A DNA stretch of 64,000 bases from Linnemannia hyalina (GCA_019671135.1 JAHRHY010000023.1:62001-126000); one strand, 5' to 3'. Shown: positions 1-11,976, numbered from the stretch's first letter. The notes: generated by a model from the letters alone, not told the origin. Made by a program: numbers and translations.

Positions 1-716
1 TACACAACTGGATAAGACTTGCAATGAGCATCACACATCACACTCCCCTACCAGACAATGACCCTGTGTGACGCCCAATAGAGCCCAAAGATGGCTCCTG
101 AGATAGGTGATTCCAAGGTCGCTCCGATCCTCATGAAAGCATACATCATACCGGTCACAGACCCAAATCGCTTGATCCCCGCAGTTGCAGCCATGGAAGT
201 CGCCGCCGGAGATGCGTGGGCGCCGCCGCATAACCCGTGGGCGACCGATAAGATAATCATTGTGATCGATGTTATTGGGAACATTCATAGAGAGAATACA
301 AATAGAGATACTATGATTGTGGAGATGAACCCCTGCTGTTCAACAAGTGGCTGACAATGGGCGAGATCCAAATTCCTCCAATACCTCCACCTCCTATGGA
401 TATTCTAGTAACTAGACCACGGTTCTTAGCAAACCACAGAGCCTGCAAGGTCATGGACGCAAAGTAGGTCAGATTCATGCCTGCGCCGTAGAAAACTCTT
501 TGCGTCAGGTAGAGTTGCCAGGCTGAGTTGAGAAGGTGGTTAGGACAAGCGCAAGGGTAATGATGGAGACGCCGATGAGCGTTTGCTGTGCGATGTCCCA
601 AGTGGTTGCAGATCGATCTTGTGAATGGCCCGATGGCGTCCAAAAGTGGCATTGCTAGAGTGCCGATCCGTGAGCCTGCCACCGTGTCCTTGAAATACCT
701 CTGCAAAGTAATTGTG
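1..716 (-). pseudogene. Degraded monocarboxylate-transporter (MCT, MFS) copy
   Basis: The minus strand encodes stretches closely matching the intact neighbour at 1111-2857, including WQLYLTQ, TYFASMTL, KNRGLVT and GGGIGG(I/L)WISPIV, and further along CGGAH and RLGSVTG-type motifs. The parts are not one gene. There is a frameshift near 560-600 (in the GHRT region). The stretch corresponding to the middle transmembrane helices of the neighbour is missing, with the junction near 310-345. Stops interrupt the C-terminal part. Exon 1 of the neighbour, with its His-rich N-tail, has no counterpart here. This is a tandem duplicate that decayed after an internal deletion. The window edge hides the extreme C-terminus. 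Confidence 0.85.
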
Positions 717-1110
717 GTTTTTTTTTGCGTCTATCCAAAAAAAAGAAGGGTCAGTTCGCTTCGCAATGCATCAAGGAAAAAAAAGGTCCTCTCTATACAC
801 ATCCAACGCTCGAGCCGCCATGGAAGAAGGCATCTTCGCTCACCAACCAACGCCCATAAACATGACCAACCCACCCGACCCAACGAGTTCGGAACAAGGA
901 AGAGAGAAGAAATGGATAACGAGAAAAGTACACGAGTAGACGAGCACCAAAAAGGGCATGAGGAGCGAGATACTAGATAACGTGTCTTTTAATAAAGAAA
1001 AGTACAATGAACGAGGAAAACAGACTATGGTTTGGTATTTGTAATGTGGTGATTGCTTCTAGGATAATGTACAACAAACAAAACGGAGAGGACAACACTG
1101 GCAACGCTTC
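717..1110. other. Intergenic, 3' of the MCT gene
   Basis: No gene was recognised. A T-rich run lies near 718-727. An AATAAA-type polyadenylation signal occurs near 990 on the plus strand. Confidence 0.4.
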
Positions 1111-2857
1111 CTAGAATTTGGCAAATAGATCTCGACTGGTGGCAAACCTCATCCAAAACTGAACCAAACTCGCAATGAGCATCACACTCCCCGACCAGAT
1201 AATCACCCCTGTATAATCCGTATGGTGCCCCACTGTGTCCAAAATCGCCCCTGAGACTGGCGATCCAACCGTCGATCCAATTGTCATCACCGCATACATG
1301 ATACCCGTCACCGATCCCAATCGGTCCAGTCCCCCTGCGATCGCCGAGGATGCAGAGATGGCGGACGAGACGTGCGCGCCGCCACAGAATCCGTATGCGA
1401 TGGAGAAGATGATCATTGTTGTGGATGTATTTGCGAACATCCAGAGGAAGAAGAGTGTTAAAGTTGTGGCGGAGGTTGAGATGCAGAGGGCGTTGATGGG
1501 TCCGATGCGGTCGAGAATGAAGCCCATGACTATTCTGCCGATGGCTGCGGACCCGTTCATAAGACCGACCATGAGTGCGGCCGTCGACTGATTAACACCG
1601 TGTTGGATCGCGTAAGCTATAGGAATAGTGAAAATTAGAGTCGTGAGTTCCTTCACTAAGCTCCGAGGCTGCAACAAACATGCGAGAAGCAAACTTACAA
1701 GTGATAAAGAAGAACGGAGAAAAGTATCCACTGATGACAAAAGCACACGAGATAACCAAAAGACAGAATCGAAGGTCCTTTAGGATAGAAAAATCCACGA
1801 AACCCCATTTGCTCTCTGCTTCCACATATTCACCCTCACAGCATCCGAACCGTTTGATTCTCTGAGCTTTCTCATGTCCCGTCTCCCGACGTCCTCTATA
1901 CAACAGCCCCGCAGGGATCAAGAGAACCAAGTGAGTTGCGGCAATCACTAGCATGGTAAACCTAAACCCCTTGATGTCCAACAGCTTGCTGACTATCGGT
2001 GAGATCCAGAGTCCTCCGATTCCTCCACCACTGATAGCAATACCAGTCACCAATCCACGGTTCTTGGTGAACCATTGAGAAGGTAAGGTCATAGACGCAA
2101 AGTACGTCATACTGGTCCCAGCGCCATAGAGTAGTCCCTGTGTCAGATAGAGCTGCCAGACCTGAGTCGAGAAAGCGGCCAAGACTAGTGATAGAGTCAT
2201 CACTGAAGCACCGATGAGGGTTGTCGTTCGGTGCCCGAAGTAGTCACAAATCGCTCCTGTGAATGGGCCGAGGGCATCCAGAAGTGTAATTGCTAGAGTG
2301 CCAATCCATGTAATCTGGAATACTGTTGCCTTGTCCTTGAACGTCTCTGTGAGGTAGTAATTCTAGTAGGGGGGACAGGTCATTCACCCAAGGAAAAGGG
2401 ATGTATGAGATGAAACAGTATAGCAAATAGCATGGCAAACGTTGATGGTATTTCAAAAACAAGGGGACAAGGGAGAAGGAGGATTAGAAGAGGGGACAGG
2501 GTTTCATACCTGGAAGACACCGAAGGAGTTGCAAAGACCCATGGACACCATCTGGTACACAAAGCAAGCAGAGACAACCACCCAACCGTATACCGGGCCA
2601 TCGATAAACTCATCATCGCTCGTAGTTGCTGCCCTTGCTAAAGAGTCGCTGCTGAGAGACGCAAGCTCAATGTCGATACTCTCCTCCTTTTCTTTCTTTG
2701 TTGCTTCATCGTAGTCGCCCGTGTAAGCGATGTCAGAATCCCTGTTCGTCAAAGTACTGTTACTGTTGTTGTCATGGTGGTGGTGATGACCGTGCTGGAA
2801 GGTTGATTTTTCGTCTGAGTGCCGAGAGGGATCGAGAGAAGTGGTTGGTTTTGACAT
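1111..2857 (-). CDS. Monocarboxylate transporter-like MFS permease (MCT/SLC16-type)
   Basis: Three exons: 2857-2510, 2362-1699 and 1655-1111, giving 518 residues. Introns are short GT-AG (147 and 43 nt) and all phases close. The protein starts with a ~90-residue hydrophilic tail containing a His run (HGHHHHHD), then enters the first helix at GWVVVSACF. The first intron falls right after FGVFQ, the start of the conserved MCT segment that continues NYYLTETF. Other family features are WIGTLAITLLDALGPFTGAI, GHRTTTLIGAS, GGGIGGLWISPIV and GLMNGSAAIGRIVMGFILDR. About 12 membrane helices are expected, at the plasma or an organellar membrane. Fungal members of this clade often carry monocarboxylates or riboflavin, but the substrate cannot be told here. 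A decayed paralogue lies just downstream (1-716). Confidence 0.9.
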
Positions 2858-3888
2858 GTTTACAAACCAAAGGGATTGAAGTGAAGGGAAGAGATTGTTG
2901 TATTCTTTTTTCTTGTGCGACAGAAAAAATGTCTGACAAAAAGAGGTAAAAAAAAAGAGGATTGCCAGAAACCCACCTCCGCGCTTTTTATGTGCCAGAC
3001 TCCAGGTTCAGTCTGCTTGCTCTCTCAGGCACCACAAAATAACCTCCAAGGCAAGGTGTCCCCTTGTTTTCTTAGTCGTTTTCCCCAGAACTCCCTTCCG
3101 TCCATCCATCCTTCCCTCCTCGACACAACTATTAAAAATGCGGATAAAAAGATGGCTGTTCGAGCCCCTTTATTCATGAACGACTCAAATGTTATATTTT
3201 CTCCTGCGAGGGTCGAGAGGGAAATCAAATACATGCTCGAGGAGGCGGGGACATCTACAAGGTATTAATCAACACAACAAGAGGCGAAAGGGTGGTCTGG
3301 CTCATCCTCCTCCTTTCTTTTTGATTCTGTCTCTTTGGCCACTTGGGCTCTCCCTCCCTCTCGCTTGATTTTTATTAAAGGGACCATCAAGGGAAAGATG
3401 GGCCATAAAACAACGCTAGGAGCTACGACGAGACAAGTAGATGGTCCTGTCATTCACCTCCTCCTCATTGCCTTATCCTCATCCCTACTTTCACGAGAAC
3501 TATAGCAACCCTGATAACGTTCAAGGAATGGTACTATGGGCATTCATTTCTTTTGCTCAGTTTATCCGGAGCTATAGATGGTGGATAGGTGACAAGAGTG
3601 GGGAAGCGTTAGTGGCTGTGCATGTTAACTTCTTCAAGAAAACAACAGCAACAACAACACCAACGCAGGGTCCAAATGGCTTAGGATTGACGAGGCAAGC
3701 ATTTTCCTCGGACTTTTGCGATCACCCTCATTCTCGACGCTTCGTTCTTTTTGCCTTTTCCAGCCCATCAACAACCTAAACCGTGTCAGTCTAATAACAG
3801 GAACACGTCACTTATTTTTTGAAAACCTGATATGAAGTTGCAAGGCGCACAGACTCTCTTATATTTTAATTAGGAAAATGAGCTAGGT
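2858..3888. other. Intergenic, upstream of the MCT gene
   Basis: No supported gene. Several open frames on both strands lack splice-consistent or family-like sequence. It should contain the promoter of the minus-strand MCT gene near 2858-3100 and the 3' region of the Kelch A gene near 3889. Confidence 0.4.
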
Positions 3889-4102
3889 CTACTTGTTTTG
3901 CTGTTGCAGCTGTTCAAGCATAGACTGACGCTCCAAACCGAAGATGCGCATAGTTCTCGTGCTCTGTCCTTACACGCTCAATCTCCTCCTCCAGACCCTG
4001 GTACGACCTTTGTTCCGCCGTCGCATTTCCTGCCACATCTACAACTGGTACTGTTTTTCGTCACAGGTGGGATCACAGCCCCATCATATTGTGGCTGCTG
4101 TG
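3889..4102 (-). pseudogene. Out-of-frame coiled-coil tail of Kelch gene A
   Basis: Immediately after the stop of Kelch A the minus strand continues to encode tail-like sequence in two shifted frames. One reads AEQRSYQGLEEEIERVRTEH (about 3968-4040). The other ends in ERQSMLEQLQQQNK and a stop at 3889. These correspond to the conserved terminal coiled coil of paralogues C and D (RSQELARMMDAIHAEQEELE). At least two frame changes separate it from the main frame. Either the tail has decayed, or the assembly has indels, or an unrecognised splice restores it. Confidence 0.65.
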
Positions 4103-6414
4103 TTAGACGATGTTGAGTTTGGAGTTCTCGTCTGAGGGTCCAGGTTCTGGGTGGAGTTGTGGGTTCTGACGTGGCGTTCCTATCGTTGTAGTTGGTTCTG
4201 CTGGTGGTGGTGCGGGGATGAACTGCGGGTTTCCAGGGATCGATGTGTACGTCATCCCCATGTAGATATGAGGATCCTTCGAGGTCCTGAACTGAGCCGA
4301 GGTTGCTGGAGCGTATTCGTTGGTGGGTGAGATTGGTTTCACATCCCGCGAATAACCCCCGTTTTGTGCAAAGATGCTGGCGGTAGGAGAGAACATATTG
4401 ACATCACGGGTATATCCCCCGCTACTGCTGTGGCCAAATGTGCTGGTGGGGCTGTAGACACTCACGCTCTCCTCTGGTGTGACGTTTGCAGTGGTGGCGA
4501 CAAATTCAATAGGTGACATGGGAACATAATCCTGTTGCTGGGTAGGGCGTGGTTGTAGTGGTGGTGGTGCAGGGGTGTATGGTGAAAATGCGGGGACATG
4601 GCTAGAGTAGTAATTTTGGTGCTGAGAATGGTATTCGGTTTGAGGGCGAGATTCGTATCTTAACATTGGACGAGGTTCTAGTGTTGGCTGGTATTGATAC
4701 TGCTGACGGTGATTGTATTCTTGCTCCTGTTGGTAATGGTGGAGTTGTTGTTGAGACTTAGAGTATGCCTGAGAAACGGGCTCGGACTTTGGAGGTTTAG
4801 GTGCTCCAGTAAAGGGTGTGACTGAATCCTCGCTGGACTTTCTTGTCTCCTGATACTCATGACCCAGAGCTGGCTGTCCCTTCTTCCTCTTGTTACGCTT
4901 GTGCCGCTTGACAAGGAATGCAACGAGTCCGAGAAGAGCAATGGCACCGGCGACACCGCCTCCGATCGCTGCATAGTTGGGTCCTGAAGGAGTCGGTGGT
5001 GATGGACCGACAGGTGATACCAGGTTGAACTGAGTGCTCCATTCGTTGCTGACGAGATTATATACAATTGGTGCCGCATCCATGTTCACACGCTTATTGT
5101 CACCTATGTGAGAGAAAGGTGACGATGGTTAAGGGTTTGTTGACCCATCGCAGAGGGAGTAAGACATGCTGAACGAAAAAAATAAAATTGCAATCGGTAC
5201 CTCCCCAAGCGATGAAGCTATCTCCGGCGACAGCGCATGCCATGTTGCAGCGGGCCTGGTTGACGTTGGCAACCTTACCGGCAGTCCATTGGGCAGTCTT
5301 GACATCAAGGATGTAGATCGCAGAACTCGAGTTCTCCGTTACGTCTGTCCCTCCAAAAAGCACCATTTTAGTGCCTCCATATGCTAAATTAATAAAAAAA
5401 GTTGGGCAAAAAAAGTAATTCAAGGTTAGTAAGAATATAAAATTTTCGACTGAGAGATGAATGCGATAGCTGTACTTGCCTGGGACCATGCAGTGCCCAC
5501 TCAAATCACCAGGGGATGGACCCGACGTGGTCTATTCGAAAGAAGGCGCAATTAAGGTATGTGACAAGTTAGGGCTGCGTCTTTTTGTCGTTCTTGTTTA
5601 TTTTATACATTGATTGAAATAAAAAATAAGAGAGGCAATATACCACACGAGACCATCCATTCGTGGGGCTGTACTCGTTAAGATAGGGGTTGGCATTGTT
5701 CCCAAACATCGTTTTCCCGCCGTAGTGAAGAAATGTGCCTCTGACCGTAGACCAGACAAACGTCTCGTGATTGATAGGGACCGGCATGAGGTCCGTCGGC
5801 ATCGCTGAGGTGGTATAAGCAGCAGAGAATAGGGCGTTCATGGCCATCTGAGTTCCGTTGCTGGTCCCTGTAGGGGCATAGACATATCCTGTGTTGTAAT
5901 CAACAGCGCTCCGGATTGCAAGCTGTCGAGTGGCGTCAACAGGGAGAGTGAAGTTGGTCCACGTCCTGTCTGCAATATTAAAAGTCGACCAGCCGGTGTT
6001 GAATGGGTCCCAGAGAAAGAGATTTGCATGGTCCTTTGACACTGCCATCGAGTGCCAACTAGAGTTGGGGGCGATACCCGACTTATATGGGGGAATCATC
6101 CATGGTGGGCTGGAGGTTGGCCAGGACGGTACTGTCAGATCGAGGGCAGCGAATTGATTGACCTGAGTTCTTTGAGTGCCGACGGTGGTGAATCCGCCCT
6201 GGATGTAGAGTGTTTTCTCGTCGAGGCTAGCATAGGACATGCAACAGGTTGACTGGGGAGACTGTGCAGAGACGAAGGCAGTGGGGGTTGTGGAGAGGAT
6301 GACCGCGGCGGCGACGAAAATTAGAGGGAGGAGATTGGAGATAGAGGGAGGAGTATAGGACGACCGTGTGGAGTCCCAGGCGTCACTACCATGGCGCGAT
6401 CCGTGTCGCCTCAT
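4103..6414 (-). CDS. Kelch-repeat type I membrane protein A
   Basis: Exons 6414-5644, 5531-5480, 5383-5201 and 5103-4103 give 668 residues with closed phases. A hydrophobic signal peptide spans about residues 27-50. A Kelch propeller follows with YIQGGF, LHYGGK and YGGTKMVLFGG blades, each followed by ALDL/LDV and W positions. A single transmembrane helix (about 378-400, glycine/alanine-rich) is followed by a basic stop-transfer (KRHKRNKRKKG) and a ~270-residue Pro/Gln/Tyr-rich tail. The propeller should face outside and the tail the cytoplasm. The intron after exon 2 uses a GC donor (5479-5478). Ligand and function are unknown. It is the first of five tandem paralogues. Its terminal coiled coil lies out of frame downstream. 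Confidence 0.85.
5478..5479 (-). other. GC splice donor, Kelch A intron 2
   Basis: The exon sequence CCAG is followed by GCAAGT. Using GC-AG here keeps phase (1 nt carried) and joins HCMVP to AYGG, exactly as in the paralogues. Confidence 0.8.
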
Positions 6415-7796
6415 TGGACAGGTGATTTTTCGTTGAGAGGAGTGAAGAGTGGGAAGGGGTAACGAAGAAGTGGAGTCGTGAGTGGATCGAGGGGCGGTAA
6501 TAAGGTGCAGGGAAAGAGTGTCAGTGAGTGTGGGTGGAGGAAGAAGGAAAGAGGCGAAGAAGTAGAAAGAGGGTGCAAGCGGAAGACAAAAGAGAAAAGA
6601 AAAGACAGATGATGATAAGAGAGAGTCGACAGAGTGGCGAAGACCAGGCTCTCTTTATTCTCTCTTGCATCCGTTGCTCACTCTCTCTCTCTCTCTCTCT
6701 CTCGCACACACATAGTGTGTTGTTCTTTTCTTTCTTGACTTTTGGGTTGCCTCGTAAAAGGTTTATCATCACAGGGGAAGAAGAGAGAGCCCATCAAATG
6801 AGTGAAAAAACGCCATGGATTTGCAGCGATGTCCGTCATCTCTCGGCTGTACTTATTCATTTCTCCTCATTCCGTTAGACTTTTTTGATCCCCCGCTGTT
6901 CCCGCTCTGTTGGACGCCCCGGATGAATATATATTTTTTCTTTGAAAAGTTAAGAATGAATGTGTGTGTAAACAAACAAATCCCAAAAATAACCCTTGTG
7001 TTTGTTTACAGTGCTGTTGCACCGAAGGGTGTGGCGGTGCATGTTGAAAAGAAACAACATCAATCATGGCGTGTGGACCGCGCGTCAAGACATGATCCTT
7101 TAACCTGCACCTGGCACAGCGCGGGTCAATTGATCTCGGCAGTCTGTCGCCTCGAGGAGCATTGAAGAAGTGGCGATCATAGCGTGTGTGTTTCCATGCT
7201 GCAAGTGGAAGAGCTTGACGCGATCATTTCTCCGTGGCTCATTAAGGGCCTGTGACGTTTTGCCCTATCAGTCGCACGAACAAATTTTTTTTCAAAAAAG
7301 TACAAGGCCCATCCGTCAGGCGCGTCGAAATATTAGCGGCGAGGGTCTAACGTCGGTGGCGAAGACACATGTGCATGCGCCTGTTATCCATTTCTCCCCT
7401 TCCTCTTCTCTGTCTTTGCCTTTCCATCTGTCTTTGGGCTTAGACCTCTCAGCAAGCGATCTTTTTTCTTTTCCCTGCAGTACTTCCTGCATGACCGGCT
7501 CGGTACAAGAGAAATGGATGGAATGACAGCGCCGCCGTGCGAAAGCAACGCCTCGAATTCTTTTTTTTTTCCTTGGTTGATTCCATAATGGGCGTTGGTC
7601 CTGGAGGACGACACATGTTGGATGAAAATACAACTGTTTTTGACTGGAGACAACATGGCTCAGGCGTCATCGGTGTGCTCACATCCTACTTACAATTTTT
7701 TTTGTGATTATTATTTATATATCTTTGCAAGAGTATTTAGATGCTATGAATGAAACGGAGGCAGAAGGACCATATTGGTCCCGTATAAAAGCACTC
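6415..7796. other. Intergenic between Kelch A and Kelch B
   Basis: No gene recognised. It contains the promoter side of Kelch A, a CT microsatellite at 6681-6703, and AT-rich and low-complexity stretches. Confidence 0.45.
6681..6703. repeat. CT dinucleotide microsatellite
   Basis: Uninterrupted (CT)n of 23 nt, about 270 nt upstream of the Kelch A start codon. Confidence 0.9.
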
Positions 7797-7942
7797 TCAT
7801 TTCCTGACCGAGACCTTTTCCAATTCCTCCTGCTCCTCTTGAAGACTTGCAATCATCCTCGTCAGCTCTTGACTCCTCTCCTTGTATGGGCTCCAGCTCT
7901 GTGGATTCCGAGTTGATTGAGGTGTGCCGATGCTGCCATTGC
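7797..7942 (-). pseudogene. Out-of-frame coiled-coil tail of Kelch gene B
   Basis: Just past the Kelch B stop, a shift of one frame opens a reading that ends in KERSQELTRMIASLQEEQEE and a stop at 7797. It aligns with the conserved C-terminal coiled coil of paralogues C and D. A single-base frame change near 7945 is enough to explain the truncation of B. Confidence 0.7.
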
Positions 7943-9736
7943 TCATGGTGTATATTGCTGTCCCTGGGGGTTTCTCGGCATGGCATGGGATACCGCGTGT
8001 TGATCCTCAGCAGGACGAGGGTTCAGTGGTGGTGGAGGTGATGCTGCGAAACGCTCCGCCTCGATATCGTCATTGTTGTTTGAAGGCGGGTTTTGGCGAT
8101 GGGCAAGGCTAATGCCTTCCTCATCCTCACCCTTGTCCTGATGCCTGCCGTCCCTCGTTCTTGCCCTTCGCCTCCGTCGACGCCTGTACAAAAGGAATCC
8201 AGCAATTGCAAACACCGCTACCACAGCACCACCAATTCCACCAGCAATGGCGGCAATATTTGTTGGCGAATCCGGCTGGGAGGTGGGCCTTGAGCTTGGT
8301 GGAGAATTTACGTTAGTGGGTCCTGTGGTGGTCGATGCAACATTGATGAAGCGGTTGAACTGAGTCGTCCATTGATCGTTCTTCATATCGTAGACGATTG
8401 GAGTTGTATTCTTGATCACCGAGGCGCTCTCTCCTATAAAGACGACAAATGAAATGAAACGCGCGTGTCAAAGGAAGCGTGTTCGACCATGTCAACTCGT
8501 CCTTCTAAACATCCGTAACCAAGTTTATTACCTCCCCAGGCGACGAAGCTGTCGCCAGAAACAGCGCATGCCATGTGTTGACGAGCCTGATTTGCGTCGG
8601 CGGGTTTTCCAGTGGTCCATTCGAGAGTCCGGACATCGAGGGTATGGATGTCGGATTTTGCGATCCCATTCAGTGCTGCACCGCCAAAGACAATCACTTT
8701 CGATCCACCGTATGCTAATGGATGCCAAAAAGAGGGCTAACATGTCAGCAAATGAGAATATAACATAATGTCGTGGTAATTATTGGGCGAGTTTTACTTG
8801 CCTGTGACCATGCAATGACCGCTGACATCCCCAGGAGAGGGACCCGACGTGGTCTGGTTAATATAAGGCCATCAAGATCTAAATGATAAGTTGACTGGAC
8901 TGGACCAACATCTTCATGTATCATGGGTAGAAATTCTATGAAAAATAAGAAACAAGACGTACCAGAGCTCCCCACCTACTGCTGCTGGGAATGTACTCAT
9001 TGAGGTAAGGGTTCCCAGTGTTCCCCGTTATAGACTTCCCACCATAATGCAAAAAACTATTCCGATAAGTCGACCACAGGAACGACTCGTGGACAACAGG
9101 CACAGGCATAAGCGCCGTTGGCATGGGCAGGGTCGAAAGTGAAAGACTTCCAGGGGTGACAATAATCATCTCCGTCCCATTCTTATTTCCAGAAGGGACA
9201 TACAGGATTCCTGTACTCATGTCGACCCCACTCTTGATCCCGCTTTGCTTGGTCCCGTAGAGCTGATTCCCATACAAGTTCCATATGTTGGATTCAATGC
9301 CGTAGGTCCAATGGAAGCCTGCCTGGAATGGATCCCACATATAGAGGGTAGTACGTTCAATTGAAACAGCCATCGAGTGCCCGCTGGACATTGGAGGCAT
9401 GGTGTTGCCGAGACTTTGGGGCCATATCCACGGAGGGGTTGAGGTCAGCCAGGAATCGACAGTCAGGTCTAGGGCGATGAATTGGTTGAGGGGTGTTTGG
9501 TTGCTGCCGATCTCGGTGAGTCCTCCTTGGATATAAAACATGCGTTCGTCGACGCTGGCAAAGGCCATGCAGCATACTGGGACTGGGCTTTTTGCCAGTA
9601 CTGGAGTGGAGAGATTGGATGATATGATGGCGACGAGAAGTAAAGGTAGGAGGCGTATATGGAGGTGTGAGGGTGAGGATCGTTGCCTCCTCTGGGGGCG
9701 ATATCCAAGGCCATAGGGGAAATTTCTTTTCTTCAT
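7943..9736 (-). CDS. Kelch-repeat type I membrane protein B (short tail)
   Basis: Exons 9736-8963, 8853-8802, 8714-8532 and 8433-7943 give 499 residues. Signal peptide about residues 24-49. Blades include YIQGGL, LHYGGK and YGGSKVIVFGG. The last exon starts GESASVIKNTTPIVYDMKN, a block shared with all paralogues. It is followed by a Ser/Pro stalk, one transmembrane helix (GGIGGAVVAVFAIAGFLLY) and an Arg-rich stop-transfer (YRRRRRRRARTR). The cytoplasmic tail is only ~80 residues and ends at QQYTP, because the conserved coiled coil lies in another frame downstream. Intron 2 uses a GC donor (8801-8800). Probably a surface sensor or adhesion-type protein; function unknown. Confidence 0.83.
8800..8801 (-). 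other. GC splice donor, Kelch B intron 2
   Basis: The exon end ACAG is followed by GCAAGT. The phase and the protein junction (HCMVT to AYGG) require this donor. Confidence 0.8.
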
Positions 9737-10147
9737 CCTGAACGAAGATGTGGGAAAGAGAGTATAGAGAGTGAGAGAAGGAAGGCAAACGGTAAATGAG
9801 AAAAGTCAAGGAGTGGCGAAAGATGAGAACATTGAGGTGAAGTCCATACGCTCTTCCTTTTACTTTTTTTTTTTTTTTGTTTTCCTCAAGTGTCCGTCTG
9901 ATCCGTTCAAGTTCAGTCCTAAAAAAGACACCTTGTGTCCTTTGTTTCTCGGAAAAAATGCAAGGGCTGGGAACGTTCAAAACACCCTCGCCTTTTTTTC
10001 TTTTGCTTGGGCCTAGATGTTACAATGTTACACGGACCTTTACAAAGCGGTTCCTGACATTAAAAGTTATATTTATAAAGTCCTGTTCAGATTTGAGTAT
10101 ACCAAACAAATCGATCTGGCCAGTGTCGTGATGTGGGTCTATAACGA
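9737..10147. other. Intergenic, upstream of Kelch B
   Basis: Promoter side of Kelch B with a poly-T tract near 9864-9879. No gene seen. Confidence 0.4.
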
Positions 10148-10630
10148 TGCGGCCTCTCCATGTGCAAAGGATATAACAAGGCATATACAAAATATTCAAA
10201 GCCCAAGGAATACAGTGTTGACTTCCATAGCTGATGTATCTCTTTACAGTCGGCAATAGAACATGAAATAAAATAGCAATAGATAGCACATGTTTTTTTA
10301 AAATGTAATCTCTCCCCTGTATTTCACGACAAAGATACAGCTGAGGGTACAAGTGCTTTAGATGATCACATACAAGAAGTACTACCCTTAATCTCGCAGT
10401 GAGGGGTACAGTTTAATAGTAGATGGACACATTCAAGAGATTGGTGTGCGAAAAATAAGAAGACTTTGTTGTTTGGAGAATAGGTTGGTGTTTAGTAGGA
10501 TAGTCATGCAAGGGATGTTACAGTGGTTGTTTTACATGGTGGATATTATACATACACTCTCCTCTAATGGTCGCTGTAGATATTGTCAAGATCTGCAGAG
10601 ATGTAACATATACCATATTACAATTTGGAC
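10148..10630 (+). repeat. Diverged ~480-bp direct repeat, copy 1
   Basis: Collinear, visibly similar sequence recurs at 14479-14950 in the same orientation. Long shared blocks include the start around GCGGC(C)TCTCCATGTG(C), AAGCCCAAGGAAT, GCGAAAAATAAGAAGACTTT and CTCCTCTAATGGTCGCTGT. Copy 2 lies immediately after a transposase stop codon, so copy 1 is best read as the 3' end of a second, deleted copy of the same transposon. Confidence 0.8.
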
Positions 10631-11641
10631 TTGAAAGGTCTCCGATGAATACTATCTGTTAACTAACAAGAACTAACCACTATGATACTGCAAACTACAA
10701 GCGCATAACCATTGAAAAGAGGGATCTAAGTCCGTACCTGGTGAGGATCAGGTGGACTTGGGGCCCAGAAAGGTACGCAAGGAAAAGGCCCGAGATGTAA
10801 GGTAAGGAAACGACGGGTGAACGAATAAGTCTACAGAACAAAAGATGGAAGATCCATTAATGAATAAGAGGAACTATTACTATTAACAATGGAACAAGGC
10901 ACTTGCGCACTGAAATAAGGATTCAGGGCGCTTACCAAAATAGAACCAGAAAGATCTCGTGGTTCCAAATAGAGCGAGGGAGAAGCGCGAAGGTAGTGCA
11001 AAGTAAGCGGATGTTCTCAATTCTACAGATAATGATACGAAAAGGGGACCAAAGGGTAATAAAAGTGGGGATCTATATTAGCCAAATGGCACCGAGAGCA
11101 TAAAGGACTGAGTTCTCTGAGGAACAACTGGGAGAGTTCCAAGGAGTCCGCATATTGTAGGGCTGATCGTGGTGATGGCGAGAAGAGGAGTGCTGACAGT
11201 GAGGTAGACCCCGTATGTTGTTGCTGCCGATGGGAATTTGATCCGCAAATCGATCCGTTCTGAACTGTTACACCGTTAGACGATCTGTCGGCTTGTGGTC
11301 GGGTGTTGGGCTGCAACAGCGGAGGTCTTGCGGACTCGTGGACAGGGTGTGCTCTGGATGGTTGGTATGCATCTCTTGGCGGTGCAGAACGTGGCGAAAG
11401 GAAAAGGACCTGAACGGAATCCTGACTTGTTGTTGGCGGAGATGCGCGTAGGCGCATCCACGTCTAGAAGGCAATGGTATACCTGAGTATTGCCGTGGAC
11501 TTCCAGTTCAATATGAAGAACAAAAGTCAAAAGTCGGTAAAATAAATCAGAAAAAGCAGGAGCCAAATTGCTCCATCCTTCGTTTTTATTACTAGCTAAG
11601 TACCCCTTAACCCGCATGTTCTTAATTCGAACAAAATCATG
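10631..11641. other. Unassigned transposon-island sequence
   Basis: No convincing gene. The minus strand from about 11275 begins with TGTAACAG, which is LTR-like. No matching target-site duplication, primer-binding site or gag-pol was found, so this is left unassigned. It may be other repeat debris. Confidence 0.3.
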
Positions 11642-11976
11642 AGTGAGAGTAGTCTCGAATCCATCCCTTCACTTTACGTGAGTTGGAATCTCATTCCAAC
11701 ATCTTCACGAAGTGAAGGTCTGGGATTTTTCGATGGGTACCCGGCAGACCTGATTTTTTCGTCCTCATATGGCAGGTTGTTAAGGGTTCAGGGTGAGGAT
11801 TTTATTTGATGCGCTGAGGGCAATGTCTAAACCCTTAACAACCTGCCATATGAGGACGAAAAAATCAGGTCTGCCGGGTACCCATCGAAAAAACCCAGAC
11901 CTTCACTTCGTGAAGATGTTGGAATGAGATTCCAACTCACGTAAAGTGAAGGGATGGATTCGAGACTAAGTGAGAG
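11642..11976. mobile_element. Foldback MITE with 8-bp target-site duplication
   Basis: Two 139-bp inverted arms (11650-11788 and 11830-11968) differ at only one visible position and are separated by a 41-bp loop. Termini read TAGTCTCG and CGAGACTA. The element is flanked by a perfect 8-bp direct repeat, AGTGAGAG (11642-11649 and 11969-11976). The element is 319 bp with no coding capacity. An 8-bp duplication fits hAT-type mobilisation and is also possible for some other DDE superfamilies. The near-identity of the arms suggests recent insertion. A transcript would form a very long hairpin. Confidence 0.92.

Noticed and set aside
10720..11275. Solo LTR on the minus strand beginning TGTAACAG
   Set aside because: The start looks LTR-like, but I could not find a matching CA end with a short target duplication.
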